A DNA stretch of 64,000 bases from positions 434,001 through 498,000 of the forward strand of contig NZ_LR733824.1 of assembly GCF_902506535.1 (NCBI RefSeq). Reading direction: 5' to 3'. The notes under the pieces were generated by a model that was not told the origin of the DNA, searched no databases, and saw only the letters and a program-made list of their open reading frames with translations. Below are positions 10,538 through 19,913 of this stretch, piece by piece. Position numbers and translations under genes: made by a program. The DNA is from Pseudomonas sp. 8Z (lineage in GTDB: Bacteria; Pseudomonadota; Gammaproteobacteria; Pseudomonadales; Pseudomonadaceae). Positions within the stretch are counted from its first letter, which is position 1, and each line of letters opens with the position of its first letter.

Positions 10538-12502
10538 CTAAACGCGAAATGCCTGCACGGCCTCGTGCAACTGGCCGCCGAGTTGTAGCAAGCGCTCGCT
10601 TTCGTTGCGCCCGCTGGCAATCTGGCCGAGATTGTCGTCGCCCAACTGGTGGATGCGCTCGCCGTGCTCGCGAATCTCGCCGACAGCAGCGCTCTGTTGC
10701 GCCGTGGCTTCAGCGATGCGCGCTGCCATGCTGGAGATGGTGCGGATCGCTGTGACGATCTCATCCAGTGCGCCATCGGCTGCCTGCGCTTTGCCTGCGG
10801 TGGCTTCGGCGTGCTCGACTTGCTCGCGCATGGCGCTTACCGACTGCCGCGCAGCGTTTTGCAAGCGGCCGATAACATCCTGAATCTCCGAGGTGGCGTG
10901 CCCGGTGCGCTGCGACAGCGAACGCACTTCGTCGGCAACTACGGCAAAACCGCGACCTGCCTCGCCTGCGCGAGCCGCTTCGATAGCCGCGTTGAGTGCC
11001 AGCAGGTTGGTCTGCTCGGCGATGCCACGAATCACCGTGAGCACGTTACCGATGGTGGTGGTTTCCTCGGCCAGGCGTTCGATGGCGTGGGCGTTGTTCT
11101 GCACTTCGCCGACTAGCGCGTGCAAGCCTTTCAGGCTTTCGCCGATGACCTGCTGGCCGTGGCCTAGAGCCTGCTCGGCAGCCTGGCTGGCATCGGCAGT
11201 GTGGCTGGCGTCGTCGGCAACCTGGCCGATGGTCGCCTCCAGTTCGCCCAACGCGTCGCGGATTAGCGCGGTGTCGTTGGCCTGGTGCTGAGCGCTACCG
11301 TGCAGGCTGCCGCTGAGATGTGCGAGGGCGCGGCTGGAGCCGGCGACGCGTTCGGCGTGGCCATTGATCGTGCTTACCAGTTCCACCAGATAACGCCGCA
11401 TGTGGTTGAGCGAGGCTTCGATATCGCACAGCTCGCGGATGCGCGAATCGATGCTGACAGCGGCGGTGAAGTTGCCACTCGCCCAGGCAGACAGTGCGGG
11501 CACCAGTTGTGCCAGTACGCGTGCCAGGCGGCGCTGGATACGGTCGATGATCAGCGCGATGAGTAGGATCAAGCCGATCATCAGCCCTTGAATCATCCTG
11601 ACGTCACCCTGGATGCGTCCGTACTCGCTCTTGACCAGCGGCTCCAGTGCTGCCAGGGCTTGTTGCAGTCCGGCAATGCGTTCACTGGTGGTCTTGGCCA
11701 GTGTCTGTCGCTGTTCGACCAGTTCCTGCGTGCGTTGCAGTTCACTCGGATAACGGCGCACCAGTGAGCCCAGTTCGCGCTTGAGGGCGATGCCGCGATC
11801 TTCGGCCTGGCTTTGCTGTTCGCTGTCGTCGAGCCCGAGCATGGCGGCGAAGCCTTCGCTGGCTGAGCTGGATGAATCCTCCACGCCCAGCAGTGGAAGC
11901 GCATCCAGGCGCTCGACCTGTTGGCCCAGGGCATTGAGTTCGCGTTCGACATCGCCGATCAGTTCGCTGCGGTCCAGGTTGACGAAGCGATCACGGGCAT
12001 GGGCCAGGCGTAGCAAACGACTGCTGGCCTCGAACAGTGGGGCGCGATAGGCCTCGGCAGCACTGCCGTTGGCACTGTTTGCGTAGTCGTTGAGTTGATC
12101 CAGGTCACCGCTTATCTCGCGCTCGGCCTGCACCAGTAGCGCTTGAGGGTCGCCAGCCAGTTTGCCGGCGGCTAGCAGTTCGTTGGAGGTGAAATTGCGC
12201 AGTTGCTCAAGGCTGGGGCGCAGCTCGTTGGCCAGCTCCTTGGGCAGTTCGTCCAATGCCTGGGTGAAGCTGTCCATGGCCTGAGTGGCTTTGCTGTGTT
12301 GCACGGCATTGCCGGAGCTGAGGTAGGCCAGGATATTGTCGGCAACCTCGTGCTGGAATCGCTGTGACAGGCCGAGATAGCGCTCCATCAGGTGTACAGG
12401 TTGTTGGAGTGCGCGCTGCGACCACCATAGGGTGGCCGCCAGGGCTACGCAGACAGTGACCAGCAGTAAGGTATTGAGATTGGTAAGCAGCTTGAGGCGC
12501 AT
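10538..12502 (-). CDS. ctpL: Methyl-accepting chemotaxis protein, CtpL-like
   Basis: A transmembrane chemoreceptor signalling to CheA/CheW. It is 654 aa: N-terminal membrane segment (residues 8-27), a roughly 270-residue helical periplasmic sensor, a second membrane segment ([20 protein letters not shown]), a HAMP region and a cytoplasmic signalling domain. The conserved hairpin tip contains [19 protein letters not shown] and [14 protein letters not shown]. Position between dsbD and gcbA matches PA4844 (CtpL, phosphate/chloroaniline taxis in P. aeruginosa). The symbol rests on synteny; ligand specificity cannot be read from the sequence. Confidence 0.85.
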   Translation of the reverse strand: MRLKLLTNLNTLLLVTVCVALAATLWWSQRALQQPVHLMERYLGLSQRFQHEVADNILAYLSSGNAVQHSKATQAMDSFTQALDELPKELANELRPSLEQLRNFTSNELLAAGKLAGDPQALLVQAEREISGDLDQLNDYANSANGSAAEAYRAPLFEASSRLLRLAHARDRFVNLDRSELIGDVERELNALGQQVERLDALPLLGVEDSSSSASEGFAAMLGLDDSEQQSQAEDRGIALKRELGSLVRRYPSELQRTQELVEQRQTLAKTTSERIAGLQQALAALEPLVKSEYGRIQGDVRMIQGLMIGLILLIALIIDRIQRRLARVLAQLVPALSAWASGNFTAAVSIDSRIRELCDIEASLNHMRRYLVELVSTINGHAERVAGSSRALAHLSGSLHGSAQHQANDTALIRDALGELEATIGQVADDASHTADASQAAEQALGHGQQVIGESLKGLHALVGEVQNNAHAIERLAEETTTIGNVLTVIRGIAEQTNLLALNAAIEAARAGEAGRGFAVVADEVRSLSQRTGHATSEIQDVIGRLQNAARQSVSAMREQVEHAEATAGKAQAADGALDEIVTAIRTISSMAARIAEATAQQSAAVGEIREHGERIHQLGDDNLGQIASGRNESERLLQLGGQLHEAVQAFRV

Positions 12503-12600
12503 GGAGGGCTCGATCGACTACTGAACGATGAGCTCTGAAGATATTTCAAAAGGGTGACAATCTTATGACGGCGGGCAAATGACGGTGTGCGCTCGTCGGC

Positions 12601-14214
12601 TTACTCGCTGCGGTAAAGCTCCACTCGGTTGCGCCCGCCGTGCTTGGCAGCGTAAAGCGCTTCGTCGGCCTGCTTGGACAGTGCTCTGCTGTCGAGACCC
12701 GGTTGCAGCATGGCGATGCCGCCGCTGAAGGTGCAGCTCAGATCCTGTGGCTGAGCGGGGTAGTGGATTTCGGCGAAACGCTGGCGAATCTCATCCAGTA
12801 CCTTGAGCGCCGAACGCTCGTCGGTGTCTGGCAGCACGACGGCGAACTCCTCGCCACCATAGCGACCGATGTAGTCGCTCTTGCGCAGTCGTTGCTTGAG
12901 AAATAGCGCCAGGCTCTTGATCACGCGGTCGCCCATGGGATGGCCGTAGGTGTCGTTGACCCTCTTGAAATGGTCGATGTCGAGCATGGCGAAGGCCAGC
13001 GGCTGGCCGTCGCGGCGCGCGCGGAAGCAGGCGTCGTCGAGCAGTTGCAGCGTGTGGGTGTGGTTGTACAGACCGGTAAGGCTGTCACGCACCATGCGCG
13101 CCTTGAGATTGCGCGCGCGGGCTGCGCGGTTGCGCACGGTGGCAATCAGGTGACGCGGCTTGATCGGCTTGGTGAGAAAGTCATCGCCGCCCTCGCTCAT
13201 GGCGTCGAGTTGCTTGTCCAGATCGTCCTCGGCGGACAGGTAGATGATTGGCACGCTGACGTAACGGTCATTGTGGCGGATCACCTTGGCCAGTTCGGTG
13301 CCGTTGCACTCGGGCATGTACATGTCGAGGATGATCAAATCTGGCTGGAGCTCGGCCAGTGCATCCATCGCCAGGATCGGCTCGGTCAGGGTGTGGGTGA
13401 GGATGCCGGCGCTGTTCAGTACGCGTTCGGTGTGAGTTGCCTGAGCTTTGGAATCGTCGACGATCAGTACCTTGTACGGGTCGTACTGCACAACGTGGGT
13501 CAGTACCTCGATGCGCTCAAGCAAACTGGAAGCATCCAGCGAGCCGGTGAAGAACTCCTGCCCGCCGGCGCGTACCGCAGCCAGGCGAGTCGGGGTGTCG
13601 GTTTCGTTATGGCTGTAGAACAGCACCGGGATTTTGTGCTCCAGCCCTTGCTGCGCGGCATGCGCCAGTTCCAGGCCAGTGCCGGCGAAATCCACATCCA
13701 TGACGATGGCGGCTGGATGGCGCTCGCCCACGGCGGTTTTGAAGGCAGTGGCATTTGCCAGCGCTTGGGCGCTGAGGCCGAAGAATTCCAGTTGTTGCGC
13801 CAGGCGCTCGGCGCGGTCGCTGTCCTGCAGTGCCAGGTAGACCGGTTTGCGCAGTGGTGGCAGGAAGGTCTGCTCGAAGTGGTCGCCATGGCGCAGGCCG
13901 GTGCGTGACAGGCGTTGCATGGTCTGGTTGAACTGGGCGATCAACTGGCTGTTGAGGCGGCCACGGTTCTCGCCGACGGCGCTCAGGCTGTTGCAGATAC
14001 TCTGTGCCAGTTGCGCGTGCTCAGCCTGGTCGAAGCGCTCGGCGTAGCGCAGCAGCCGCACAGATGCTTCGCTCAGCTCGCTCATGCCAATCTCGCTCCA
14101 CTCGCTGCGTTGCAAGCGTTGCCAGACCTCCAGCACCTGGCGCGCCTGATGAATCACACGCTGTGCGAAGTGATGTTTCAGGCGATCACGGCTGGGGTCT
14201 TGCAATTCGGACAT
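12601..14214 (-). CDS. gcbA: Dual-receiver diguanylate cyclase, GcbA-like
   Basis: Makes cyclic-di-GMP from two GTP. It is 537 aa. Residues 1-120 are helical. The first receiver-like domain (about 125-245) is degenerate; the second (about 247-370) has VLIVDDSKA, the phospho-acceptor Asp in LIILDMYMPE and the Lys in FLTKPIKP. The C-terminal GGDEF domain has the active-site variant GGEEF in IGRYGGEEFAVVLP. Synteny with ctpL and DUF2333 matches PA4843, GcbA in P. fluorescens/aeruginosa work on attachment and dispersion. It is divergent from the DUF2333 gene. Confidence 0.85.
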   Translation of the reverse strand: MSELQDPSRDRLKHHFAQRVIHQARQVLEVWQRLQRSEWSEIGMSELSEASVRLLRYAERFDQAEHAQLAQSICNSLSAVGENRGRLNSQLIAQFNQTMQRLSRTGLRHGDHFEQTFLPPLRKPVYLALQDSDRAERLAQQLEFFGLSAQALANATAFKTAVGERHPAAIVMDVDFAGTGLELAHAAQQGLEHKIPVLFYSHNETDTPTRLAAVRAGGQEFFTGSLDASSLLERIEVLTHVVQYDPYKVLIVDDSKAQATHTERVLNSAGILTHTLTEPILAMDALAELQPDLIILDMYMPECNGTELAKVIRHNDRYVSVPIIYLSAEDDLDKQLDAMSEGGDDFLTKPIKPRHLIATVRNRAARARNLKARMVRDSLTGLYNHTHTLQLLDDACFRARRDGQPLAFAMLDIDHFKRVNDTYGHPMGDRVIKSLALFLKQRLRKSDYIGRYGGEEFAVVLPDTDERSALKVLDEIRQRFAEIHYPAQPQDLSCTFSGGIAMLQPGLDSRALSKQADEALYAAKHGGRNRVELYRSE

Positions 14215-14467
14215 GGGCCTGCTTCCAGGGCGATGATTGGTGGCTTGATGCTATCACTGGCGCTGCATTGATTGACATTGCCGCCGATCAATTGACGCTT
14301 TCATCCTGTCGGCCAGGCGATAAAAGCACCGCTTTCACCTACAGGCGGCAAGTTTAGTGCCTCGCCCTGCGCTTTGCTGTCTGCTTGCCTTATAGTGCGG
14401 AGCAGGTCGCAACCCCTGCCGAGGTTGGCGGTCGAACACATGAATTTGCTGATGAAAGGACACCGCC

Positions 14468-15520
14468 ATGCTGGACTGGAAGAATCGCGCGACGAGCTCT
14501 CAAGGTGGCGCCGACAAGGCCGCCAGGAACCGTCGTAATGGCAGCAGCCTGATCGCCCGTGCGCTAGGGGGGCTGATTGGTGTTTACCTGCTCGTGACAC
14601 TGGTGGTGGGCTGGTATTGGAGTCAGGAGCCTGCCGCATTCCCTGTGCAACAGCACGCGCAAGCCGCTGCGCAGCAAGCCCAGCGCCAGATGGTGACCGG
14701 GTACACCACGGTGGAAACGCTCAAGCAGGTCGCGACGACCCTGCTCGACAAGCCCGGTGGCTACCTCTCCAACGACCTGGCTCCTCCCGGCCTGTGGCTG
14801 GACAACATGCCAAGCTGGGAGTACGGCGTGCTGGTGCAGGTGCGTGATTTCTCCCGTGCCTTGCGCAAGGATTTTTCCCGCTCGCAGTCGCAGTCCACGG
14901 AGAACCCGGATCTGGCCAGGGCCGAGCCACGCTTTCACTTCGACAACAAGAGCTGGGCGTTGCCGGCTTCCGAGTCCGAATACCGTGACGGCATCAAGTC
15001 GCTGGATCGCTACCTGGCCGAGCTGAGCCAGCAGAACGCACAGTTCTATGCTCGTGCCGACAACCTCAACAACTGGCTGGGGGACGCCGGTACTCGTCTG
15101 GGTTCGCTGTCCCAGCGCTTGTCCGCCAGCGTCGGCCAGGTGCGTCTGAACGAGAGTCTGCAGGTCGGCAACGACGCCGAGGAGTCGGGCCTGGTCGGTC
15201 AGGGCGGGGTGTACGAGACGCCCTGGCTGCAGATCGATAACGTGTTCTACGAGGCCCGTGGCCAGGCTTGGGCGCTGGCGCAGCTACTGCGCGCCGTCGA
15301 AGTGGACTTCGCTGACGTGTTGGCGAAGAAGAACGCCACCATCAGTGTGCGTCAGATCATCCGTGAACTGGAGGCGGCGCAAGCGACCCTGTGGAGTCCG
15401 ATGATCCTCAACGGCAGTGGTTACGGCATTCTCGCCAACCACTCGCTGGTCATGGCCAACTACATCTCGCGGGCCAATGCGGGCCTGATCGATCTGCGCC
15501 AGTTGCTGAGCCAGGGTTGA
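14468..15520 (+). CDS. DUF2333 inner-membrane protein
   Basis: A conserved Pseudomonas protein of unknown function (PA4842-like). It is 350 aa with one N-terminal membrane segment (residues 35-55, GGLIGVYLLVTLVVGWYW) followed by a helical, presumably periplasmic domain with no recognisable catalytic motif. An AAAGGACA site precedes the ATG. The stop TGA overlaps the start of the following NUDIX gene, so the two are coupled. Confidence 0.85.
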   Translation: MLDWKNRATSSQGGADKAARNRRNGSSLIARALGGLIGVYLLVTLVVGWYWSQEPAAFPVQQHAQAAAQQAQRQMVTGYTTVETLKQVATTLLDKPGGYLSNDLAPPGLWLDNMPSWEYGVLVQVRDFSRALRKDFSRSQSQSTENPDLARAEPRFHFDNKSWALPASESEYRDGIKSLDRYLAELSQQNAQFYARADNLNNWLGDAGTRLGSLSQRLSASVGQVRLNESLQVGNDAEESGLVGQGGVYETPWLQIDNVFYEARGQAWALAQLLRAVEVDFADVLAKKNATISVRQIIRELEAAQATLWSPMILNGSGYGILANHSLVMANYISRANAGLIDLRQLLSQG

Positions 15521-16068
15521 TGGAGTCGATCTCGGCGGCTGAGGCGGCGCACCGCGCCGCCTCGGATCAGGAACGCGTGGCCTGGGTCGACGAGCATGAT
15601 CAGCCGCTTGGTGGCGTTTCCCGCGCCGAGTTGCGTGAGCGCAGGTTGATCGGCCGCTGCACCTACATCTTTCTATTCAACTCGGCCGGTTTGCTGTGCG
15701 TGCATCGGCGCACCCTGAGCAAAGCGCTGTATCCCGGCTACTGGGATGTAGCGGCGGGCGGCATGGTGCTTGAAGGTGAGGACTATCGCCTGTCTGCCGA
15801 GCGCGAGCTGGCCGAAGAACTGGGCATCGTCGACACCGAGTTGGTCGAGCATGCACATTTCCTCTACGACTCGCCGCAAAGCCGCCTGTGGTGCATGGCC
15901 TACTCGGCGGCCTCCGATGCACCGCTGGTGTTGCAACCGGAAGAGGTGCTGGAGGCGCGCTTTATCAGCATTGAGCAGGCGCTGGAGGAGGCTCGTCGCC
16001 TGCCCTATTGCCCGGATTCGCTGGCGGCGCTGGAGCACTACATGAACAGGCCGTTGGCGGCCGGCTGA
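15520..16068 (+). CDS. NUDIX hydrolase
   Basis: Predicted Mg-dependent pyrophosphohydrolase; substrate unknown. It is 182 aa. The Nudix box runs from GGMVLEGEDYRLSAERELAE into ELGI and fits GX5EX7REUXEEXGU with slight variation (an extra residue before REL-type spacing). The IPP isomerase/YfcD-like opening WVDEHDQPLGGVSRAELRER is visible. Start ATG at 15520 overlaps the DUF2333 stop as TGATG. The longer open frame upstream belongs to the overlap with the DUF2333 gene. PA4841 occupies the same position. Confidence 0.88.
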   Translation: MESISAAEAAHRAASDQERVAWVDEHDQPLGGVSRAELRERRLIGRCTYIFLFNSAGLLCVHRRTLSKALYPGYWDVAAGGMVLEGEDYRLSAERELAEELGIVDTELVEHAHFLYDSPQSRLWCMAYSAASDAPLVLQPEEVLEARFISIEQALEEARRLPYCPDSLAALEHYMNRPLAAG

Positions 16069-16130
16069 GCTGCGGGCCTGCATGGGGCGGGGCAGCCCGC
16101 CGTTGGATTGCGCCCACCCTGTTGCAGCCA

Positions 16131-17279
16131 TCAGGCGCTTGCGGGGGTGTCCTCGACAAGGGGGAACCAGCCCTTTGCCATCTGGATGACGCCCCACAGC
16201 TTGTCAGGGATCACCAGGTTCGGCACGTGTTTGGGGTCGAGCGCGCTGGCTATCTCGGCTGCTTTGCCCTGGCCTGCGAGTTCCACCCACGCTGGGTTCA
16301 TCACCAGCCCCTGGCCGACGGCGACCAGCGCCAGGCCGACGTTCAACGCTTGCTCGGCGTCCTCTGGTGTGCGGATAAGGCCCGCAGCAATCAAAGGCAG
16401 GCGCTCACCGACATGCTCGGCAAGCAGCTCGGCGGTTGTACGCTCGTGACCTACCGGGCGGGCATGCGGGATGTTGAAGAGCGAGGCATGGAGGTAATCG
16501 ATACCGGCTTCAATCAGTCGGTCGATCAGCACAAAGCTGTCGTCGATACGCAGCCCGCCTTCTTCCGATTCTTCCGGCGATATGCGGTAGCCCAGCAGGA
16601 ACGGCTGCTTGGCGTGCTCAGCAATTACGCGCTGCACTTCCTGGACCACAGCCAAGGGGAAGCGCATGCGGTTTTCAAGCGAGCCTCCCCACTGATCGTC
16701 GCGTTGGTTGAACAGGGGCGAGAAGAAGTTCTGGATGAGGAATCCATGTGCGCCATGCAGCTCGATGCCGTCGAAACCCGCCTCGATGCCACGGCGAGCC
16801 GCTTCGCCAAAGGCTTTGATGATCGCCTCGACTTCAGCCGCGCTCAATGCATCGCTGGTTACTTCGGCGCTGTTGAATGGGCTGGGCGGCACCTTGAGTG
16901 CGCTGGCGCTGACTACACGGCCATTGGGCACCAAGTGCGGCAAGGCTTTGTTGCCAGCGTGGAAGATCTGCAGGATCGCCGGTGCACCACCGCGCTTGGC
17001 GGCCTCGGCGAGGCTGCGCAGACTGGGGGTAAAGCTGTCGTCGTAGCTGGCGAACTCGTCGGTGAAACCGATGCCGTCAGGCGTTACGTGGGTGCAGCCG
17101 GTAATCACCATGCCAACGCCGTTGACGCGAGCGCGATAGTAGGCAAGTTCTTGCTCGGAGATGGTGCCGTCCGGGTTGGCCGACCATGTGGTCATCGGCG
17201 CCATTACAATGCGGTTGCGCAAGGTCAGGCCGTTGTTAAAAGTCAGAGGCTGGAACAGCCGCGATTCGCTAGAAGTCAT
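16131..17279 (-). CDS. NADH:flavin oxidoreductase, Old Yellow Enzyme family
   Basis: FMN-dependent ene-reductase-like TIM barrel, 382 aa. The start has FNNGLTLRNRIVMAPMTTW. The flavin/substrate region HAGNKALPHL, the catalytic His block ELHGAHGFLIQNFFSPLFNQ and GGSLENRMRF follow. A natural substrate cannot be assigned. It is divergent from an AraC-family regulator with a 204-bp shared intergenic region, which suggests that regulator controls it. Confidence 0.88.
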   Translation of the reverse strand: MTSSESRLFQPLTFNNGLTLRNRIVMAPMTTWSANPDGTISEQELAYYRARVNGVGMVITGCTHVTPDGIGFTDEFASYDDSFTPSLRSLAEAAKRGGAPAILQIFHAGNKALPHLVPNGRVVSASALKVPPSPFNSAEVTSDALSAAEVEAIIKAFGEAARRGIEAGFDGIELHGAHGFLIQNFFSPLFNQRDDQWGGSLENRMRFPLAVVQEVQRVIAEHAKQPFLLGYRISPEESEEGGLRIDDSFVLIDRLIEAGIDYLHASLFNIPHARPVGHERTTAELLAEHVGERLPLIAAGLIRTPEDAEQALNVGLALVAVGQGLVMNPAWVELAGQGKAAEIASALDPKHVPNLVIPDKLWGVIQMAKGWFPLVEDTPASA

Positions 17280-17483
17280 AGAACTGCATCTCCGTGAGCT
17301 GAGCAGGGCATCGTGGTTGGTGTTGCCCGATGTCTGGCAGTATCACGGCGAAGATGCGTTGGGCGTTTGCCAGAACCGTTGTGATTTTTGCCTGATCTGC
17401 CGAGCGCGGATCGCCGGTCGAGTTAGTTGTTCGTTATGCTGCTAGGCTTTTGTCATCCAGATAAAGGATGAGCCGCCCATTTC

Positions 17484-18413
17484 ATGAGGTTTGCGATGAT
17501 GTTTAAGGCAGTGTCGGGCATCGACAGACTTTCTGATTTGGTTGGGGAGATTGCCCAATTTGATGGGGATTACGATACCGCCATCCCCGCGCTGAAGCTG
17601 CGCCGCTGCAACTCCACCACTGAGCCAATGCCCTGTATCTACGGTCTGGGTCTGGCGCTGATCGTGCAGGGTGGCAAGCGGGTGATGTTGGGCGATGAGA
17701 TATTCGACTACGGGCCAGGGCAATCGCTGATCACCACCGTGGACATGCCTGTGGTCGCCTATATCACTCGCGCCAGTTCGGCAGAGCCTTTTCTCGGCAT
17801 GTGGCTGCAACTGGACGCACGGCTGATTGCTCAGGTGGCGGCAGAGATGGAGTTCGCGACACCGCTTCACGCTTCGGCGGGGCGGGGTATATCCCTGGCA
17901 GCGCTCGATACGGGATTGCAGGAGGCGTTGATCAGGTTGATCCGGCTGCTGACCGAGCCGTCTCTGATTTCCTCCATCGCACCGTTGATCCAGCAGGAGA
18001 TCGTCGTCCGCTTGCTAAGCGGTGGACATGGCCCCAGCCTGCGTCGCCTGATTGCGGTCGGCTCGCCGAGCCAGCAAGTGGCCAAGGTCGTCACCTGGCT
18101 GAAACAGCATTACACCGAAAACGTGCCGATGGATGAGTTGGCGGCCAAGGCGCATATGAGCCCGTCGACCTTTCGTCAGCATTTTCGTGCTGTGGTCGGC
18201 ATGAGCCCTTTGCAATACCTGAAAAACCTGCGCCTGCTCGACGCCCGGCAACTGATGCTCAACGAGCATTTAGATGCCGGGAGCGCGGCTACCCGCGTCG
18301 GTTACGAGAGCGCCTCCCAGTTCAGTCGCGAGTACAGCCGTTTATTCGGCGACCCGCCGAATCGCGATATCAAGCGTGTGCGAGGGCTAAGAGAGGGCCA
18401 CATGCACGGTTGA
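17484..18413 (+). CDS. AraC-family transcriptional regulator
   Basis: 309 aa. The N-terminal AraC_N (cupin-like) domain contains GLALIVQGGKRVMLGDEIF and YGPGQSLITTVDMP. The C-terminal double helix-turn-helix contains ELAAKAHMSPSTFRQHFR and VGYESASQFSREYSRLFG. The frame starts MRFAMM; the Met at 17496 is an equally possible start. It is divergent from the Old Yellow Enzyme gene, its likely target. The inducer is unknown. Confidence 0.87.
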   Translation: MRFAMMFKAVSGIDRLSDLVGEIAQFDGDYDTAIPALKLRRCNSTTEPMPCIYGLGLALIVQGGKRVMLGDEIFDYGPGQSLITTVDMPVVAYITRASSAEPFLGMWLQLDARLIAQVAAEMEFATPLHASAGRGISLAALDTGLQEALIRLIRLLTEPSLISSIAPLIQQEIVVRLLSGGHGPSLRRLIAVGSPSQQVAKVVTWLKQHYTENVPMDELAAKAHMSPSTFRQHFRAVVGMSPLQYLKNLRLLDARQLMLNEHLDAGSAATRVGYESASQFSREYSRLFGDPPNRDIKRVRGLREGHMHG

Positions 18414-18470
18414 TCGCGCTGCCGGGTTGTTCCCATACTGACGGCCCTTGCCTTGCGCTTCGGAGGCCCG

Positions 18471-19913
18471 ATGTTCGCCTTTAGCGATACCTTGCAGCGC
18501 CGCTTTGCCGCGCTGAAATCCACGGCCGACTTCTGGTCGCTGCGTTATGTGCAGGAGTGCCGGGAGTCCTATTGGGTGCGGCGGCACGTGGCGCAGGCGC
18601 CATCCTTCGTCGACGATGGCGGTGCCATGCTTACGGCGCGCGTTGGCGCCGTCGAAGCCTATGCGGCTACCAGCGATCTCAGCCAGATCGGTCTGCAATC
18701 GGCACTGGAACGGGCCGAGCAGATGGCCCGTGCGTTAACCGGGTATAACCTGTTGGCGCTCGGTGACCTCCCTCAGTCGGCCGAACAGGCCGATGACGTG
18801 ATACCGGGTTACCCGCAGCCGCTGGCCGGCGCCGCGCACTGGTTCGAGCTGCTGATGGCTGAGTCGGCGCTGATTCCCCGCGATGATCGCCTGGTGGACA
18901 GCCATGTTGGGCTGACCTTCACCCGCCATGAACAGATCTACCTCAACAGTGTCGGCGCCTGTTTGCGCCGCGCCCAGCGCTACGTTTTCCCGCAGGTGGG
19001 CGTCACCGCTAGCGACGAGCGTGACAGCCAGAGCCGCAGCTTTGGTGGCACCCACCTGGCGCGCCAGGGTGGCGCCGAGGTGTTGCAGCAGCTTGGCGTG
19101 CTCGGCAGCGCCGCGCGCATCGCCGACGAGGCGCTGCAACTGCTGCTGGCACCGAATACGCCGAACGGTGCGCGCGATCTGTTGTTGATGCCGGATCAGA
19201 TGATCCTGCAGATTCACGAGTCCATCGGCCACCCGCTGGAGCTCGATCGCATCCTCGGTGACGAGCGCAACTTCGCCGGTACCAGCTTTATCCGCCAGGA
19301 AGATTTCGGGCAGTACCCGTACGGCTCGCCGCTGCTCAACGTCAGCTTCGATCCCGGTGTGCCGGGCGAGTTGGCCAGCTACAACCATGACGACGACGGC
19401 ACGCCCGCCGAGCGTCAGTTGCTGATCAAGGACGGCATCCTGCTGCGTCCGCTCGGCGGCGCGCTGTCGCAGTGGCGCAGCGGTCTGCCGGGGGTGGCCA
19501 ACAGCCGCGCCTGCAGTTGGAATCGTCCACCCATCGACCGCATGGCCAATCTCAATCTGGAACCCGGTGACCAGACTCTGGCCGAACTGATCGGCGGCAT
19601 TGAGCGCGGCATCCTGATGAGCAACAACCGCTCCTGGTCGATCGACGACGCACGCAACAAATTCCAGTTCGGCTGCGAATGGGGCCAACTGATCGAAAAC
19701 GGCGAACTCAGGGGCGTGGTGAAGAACCCCAACTATCGCGGTATCAGCTCGCGTTTCTGGCGCAACCTGCGCGCGGTGGGCGACGCCAGCACCTTCGAGG
19801 TGATGGGCACGCCTTATTGCGGCAAGGGCGAACCCAATCAGGTGATCCGCGTCGGGCATGCCTCACCGGCCTGCGTGTTTGCCGATATCGATGTGTTTGG
19901 AGGGGCTGCCTGA
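18471..19913 (+). CDS. TldD-family metallopeptidase, catalytic-type subunit
   Basis: TldD/PmbA-family protein, 480 aa. Residues near 250 hold the zinc-binding motif HESIGH (HExxxH) in ILQIHESIGHPLELDRIL, the signature of the active TldD-type partner. The frame opens at 18453, but MFAFSDTLQRR at 18471 has GGAGG seven bases upstream. Its stop overlaps the next gene (TGATG). This pair is separate from the housekeeping tldD/pmbA and its substrate is unknown; the known E. coli pair processes peptides such as microcin B17 and CcdA. Confidence 0.87.
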   Translation: MFAFSDTLQRRFAALKSTADFWSLRYVQECRESYWVRRHVAQAPSFVDDGGAMLTARVGAVEAYAATSDLSQIGLQSALERAEQMARALTGYNLLALGDLPQSAEQADDVIPGYPQPLAGAAHWFELLMAESALIPRDDRLVDSHVGLTFTRHEQIYLNSVGACLRRAQRYVFPQVGVTASDERDSQSRSFGGTHLARQGGAEVLQQLGVLGSAARIADEALQLLLAPNTPNGARDLLLMPDQMILQIHESIGHPLELDRILGDERNFAGTSFIRQEDFGQYPYGSPLLNVSFDPGVPGELASYNHDDDGTPAERQLLIKDGILLRPLGGALSQWRSGLPGVANSRACSWNRPPIDRMANLNLEPGDQTLAELIGGIERGILMSNNRSWSIDDARNKFQFGCEWGQLIENGELRGVVKNPNYRGISSRFWRNLRAVGDASTFEVMGTPYCGKGEPNQVIRVGHASPACVFADIDVFGGAA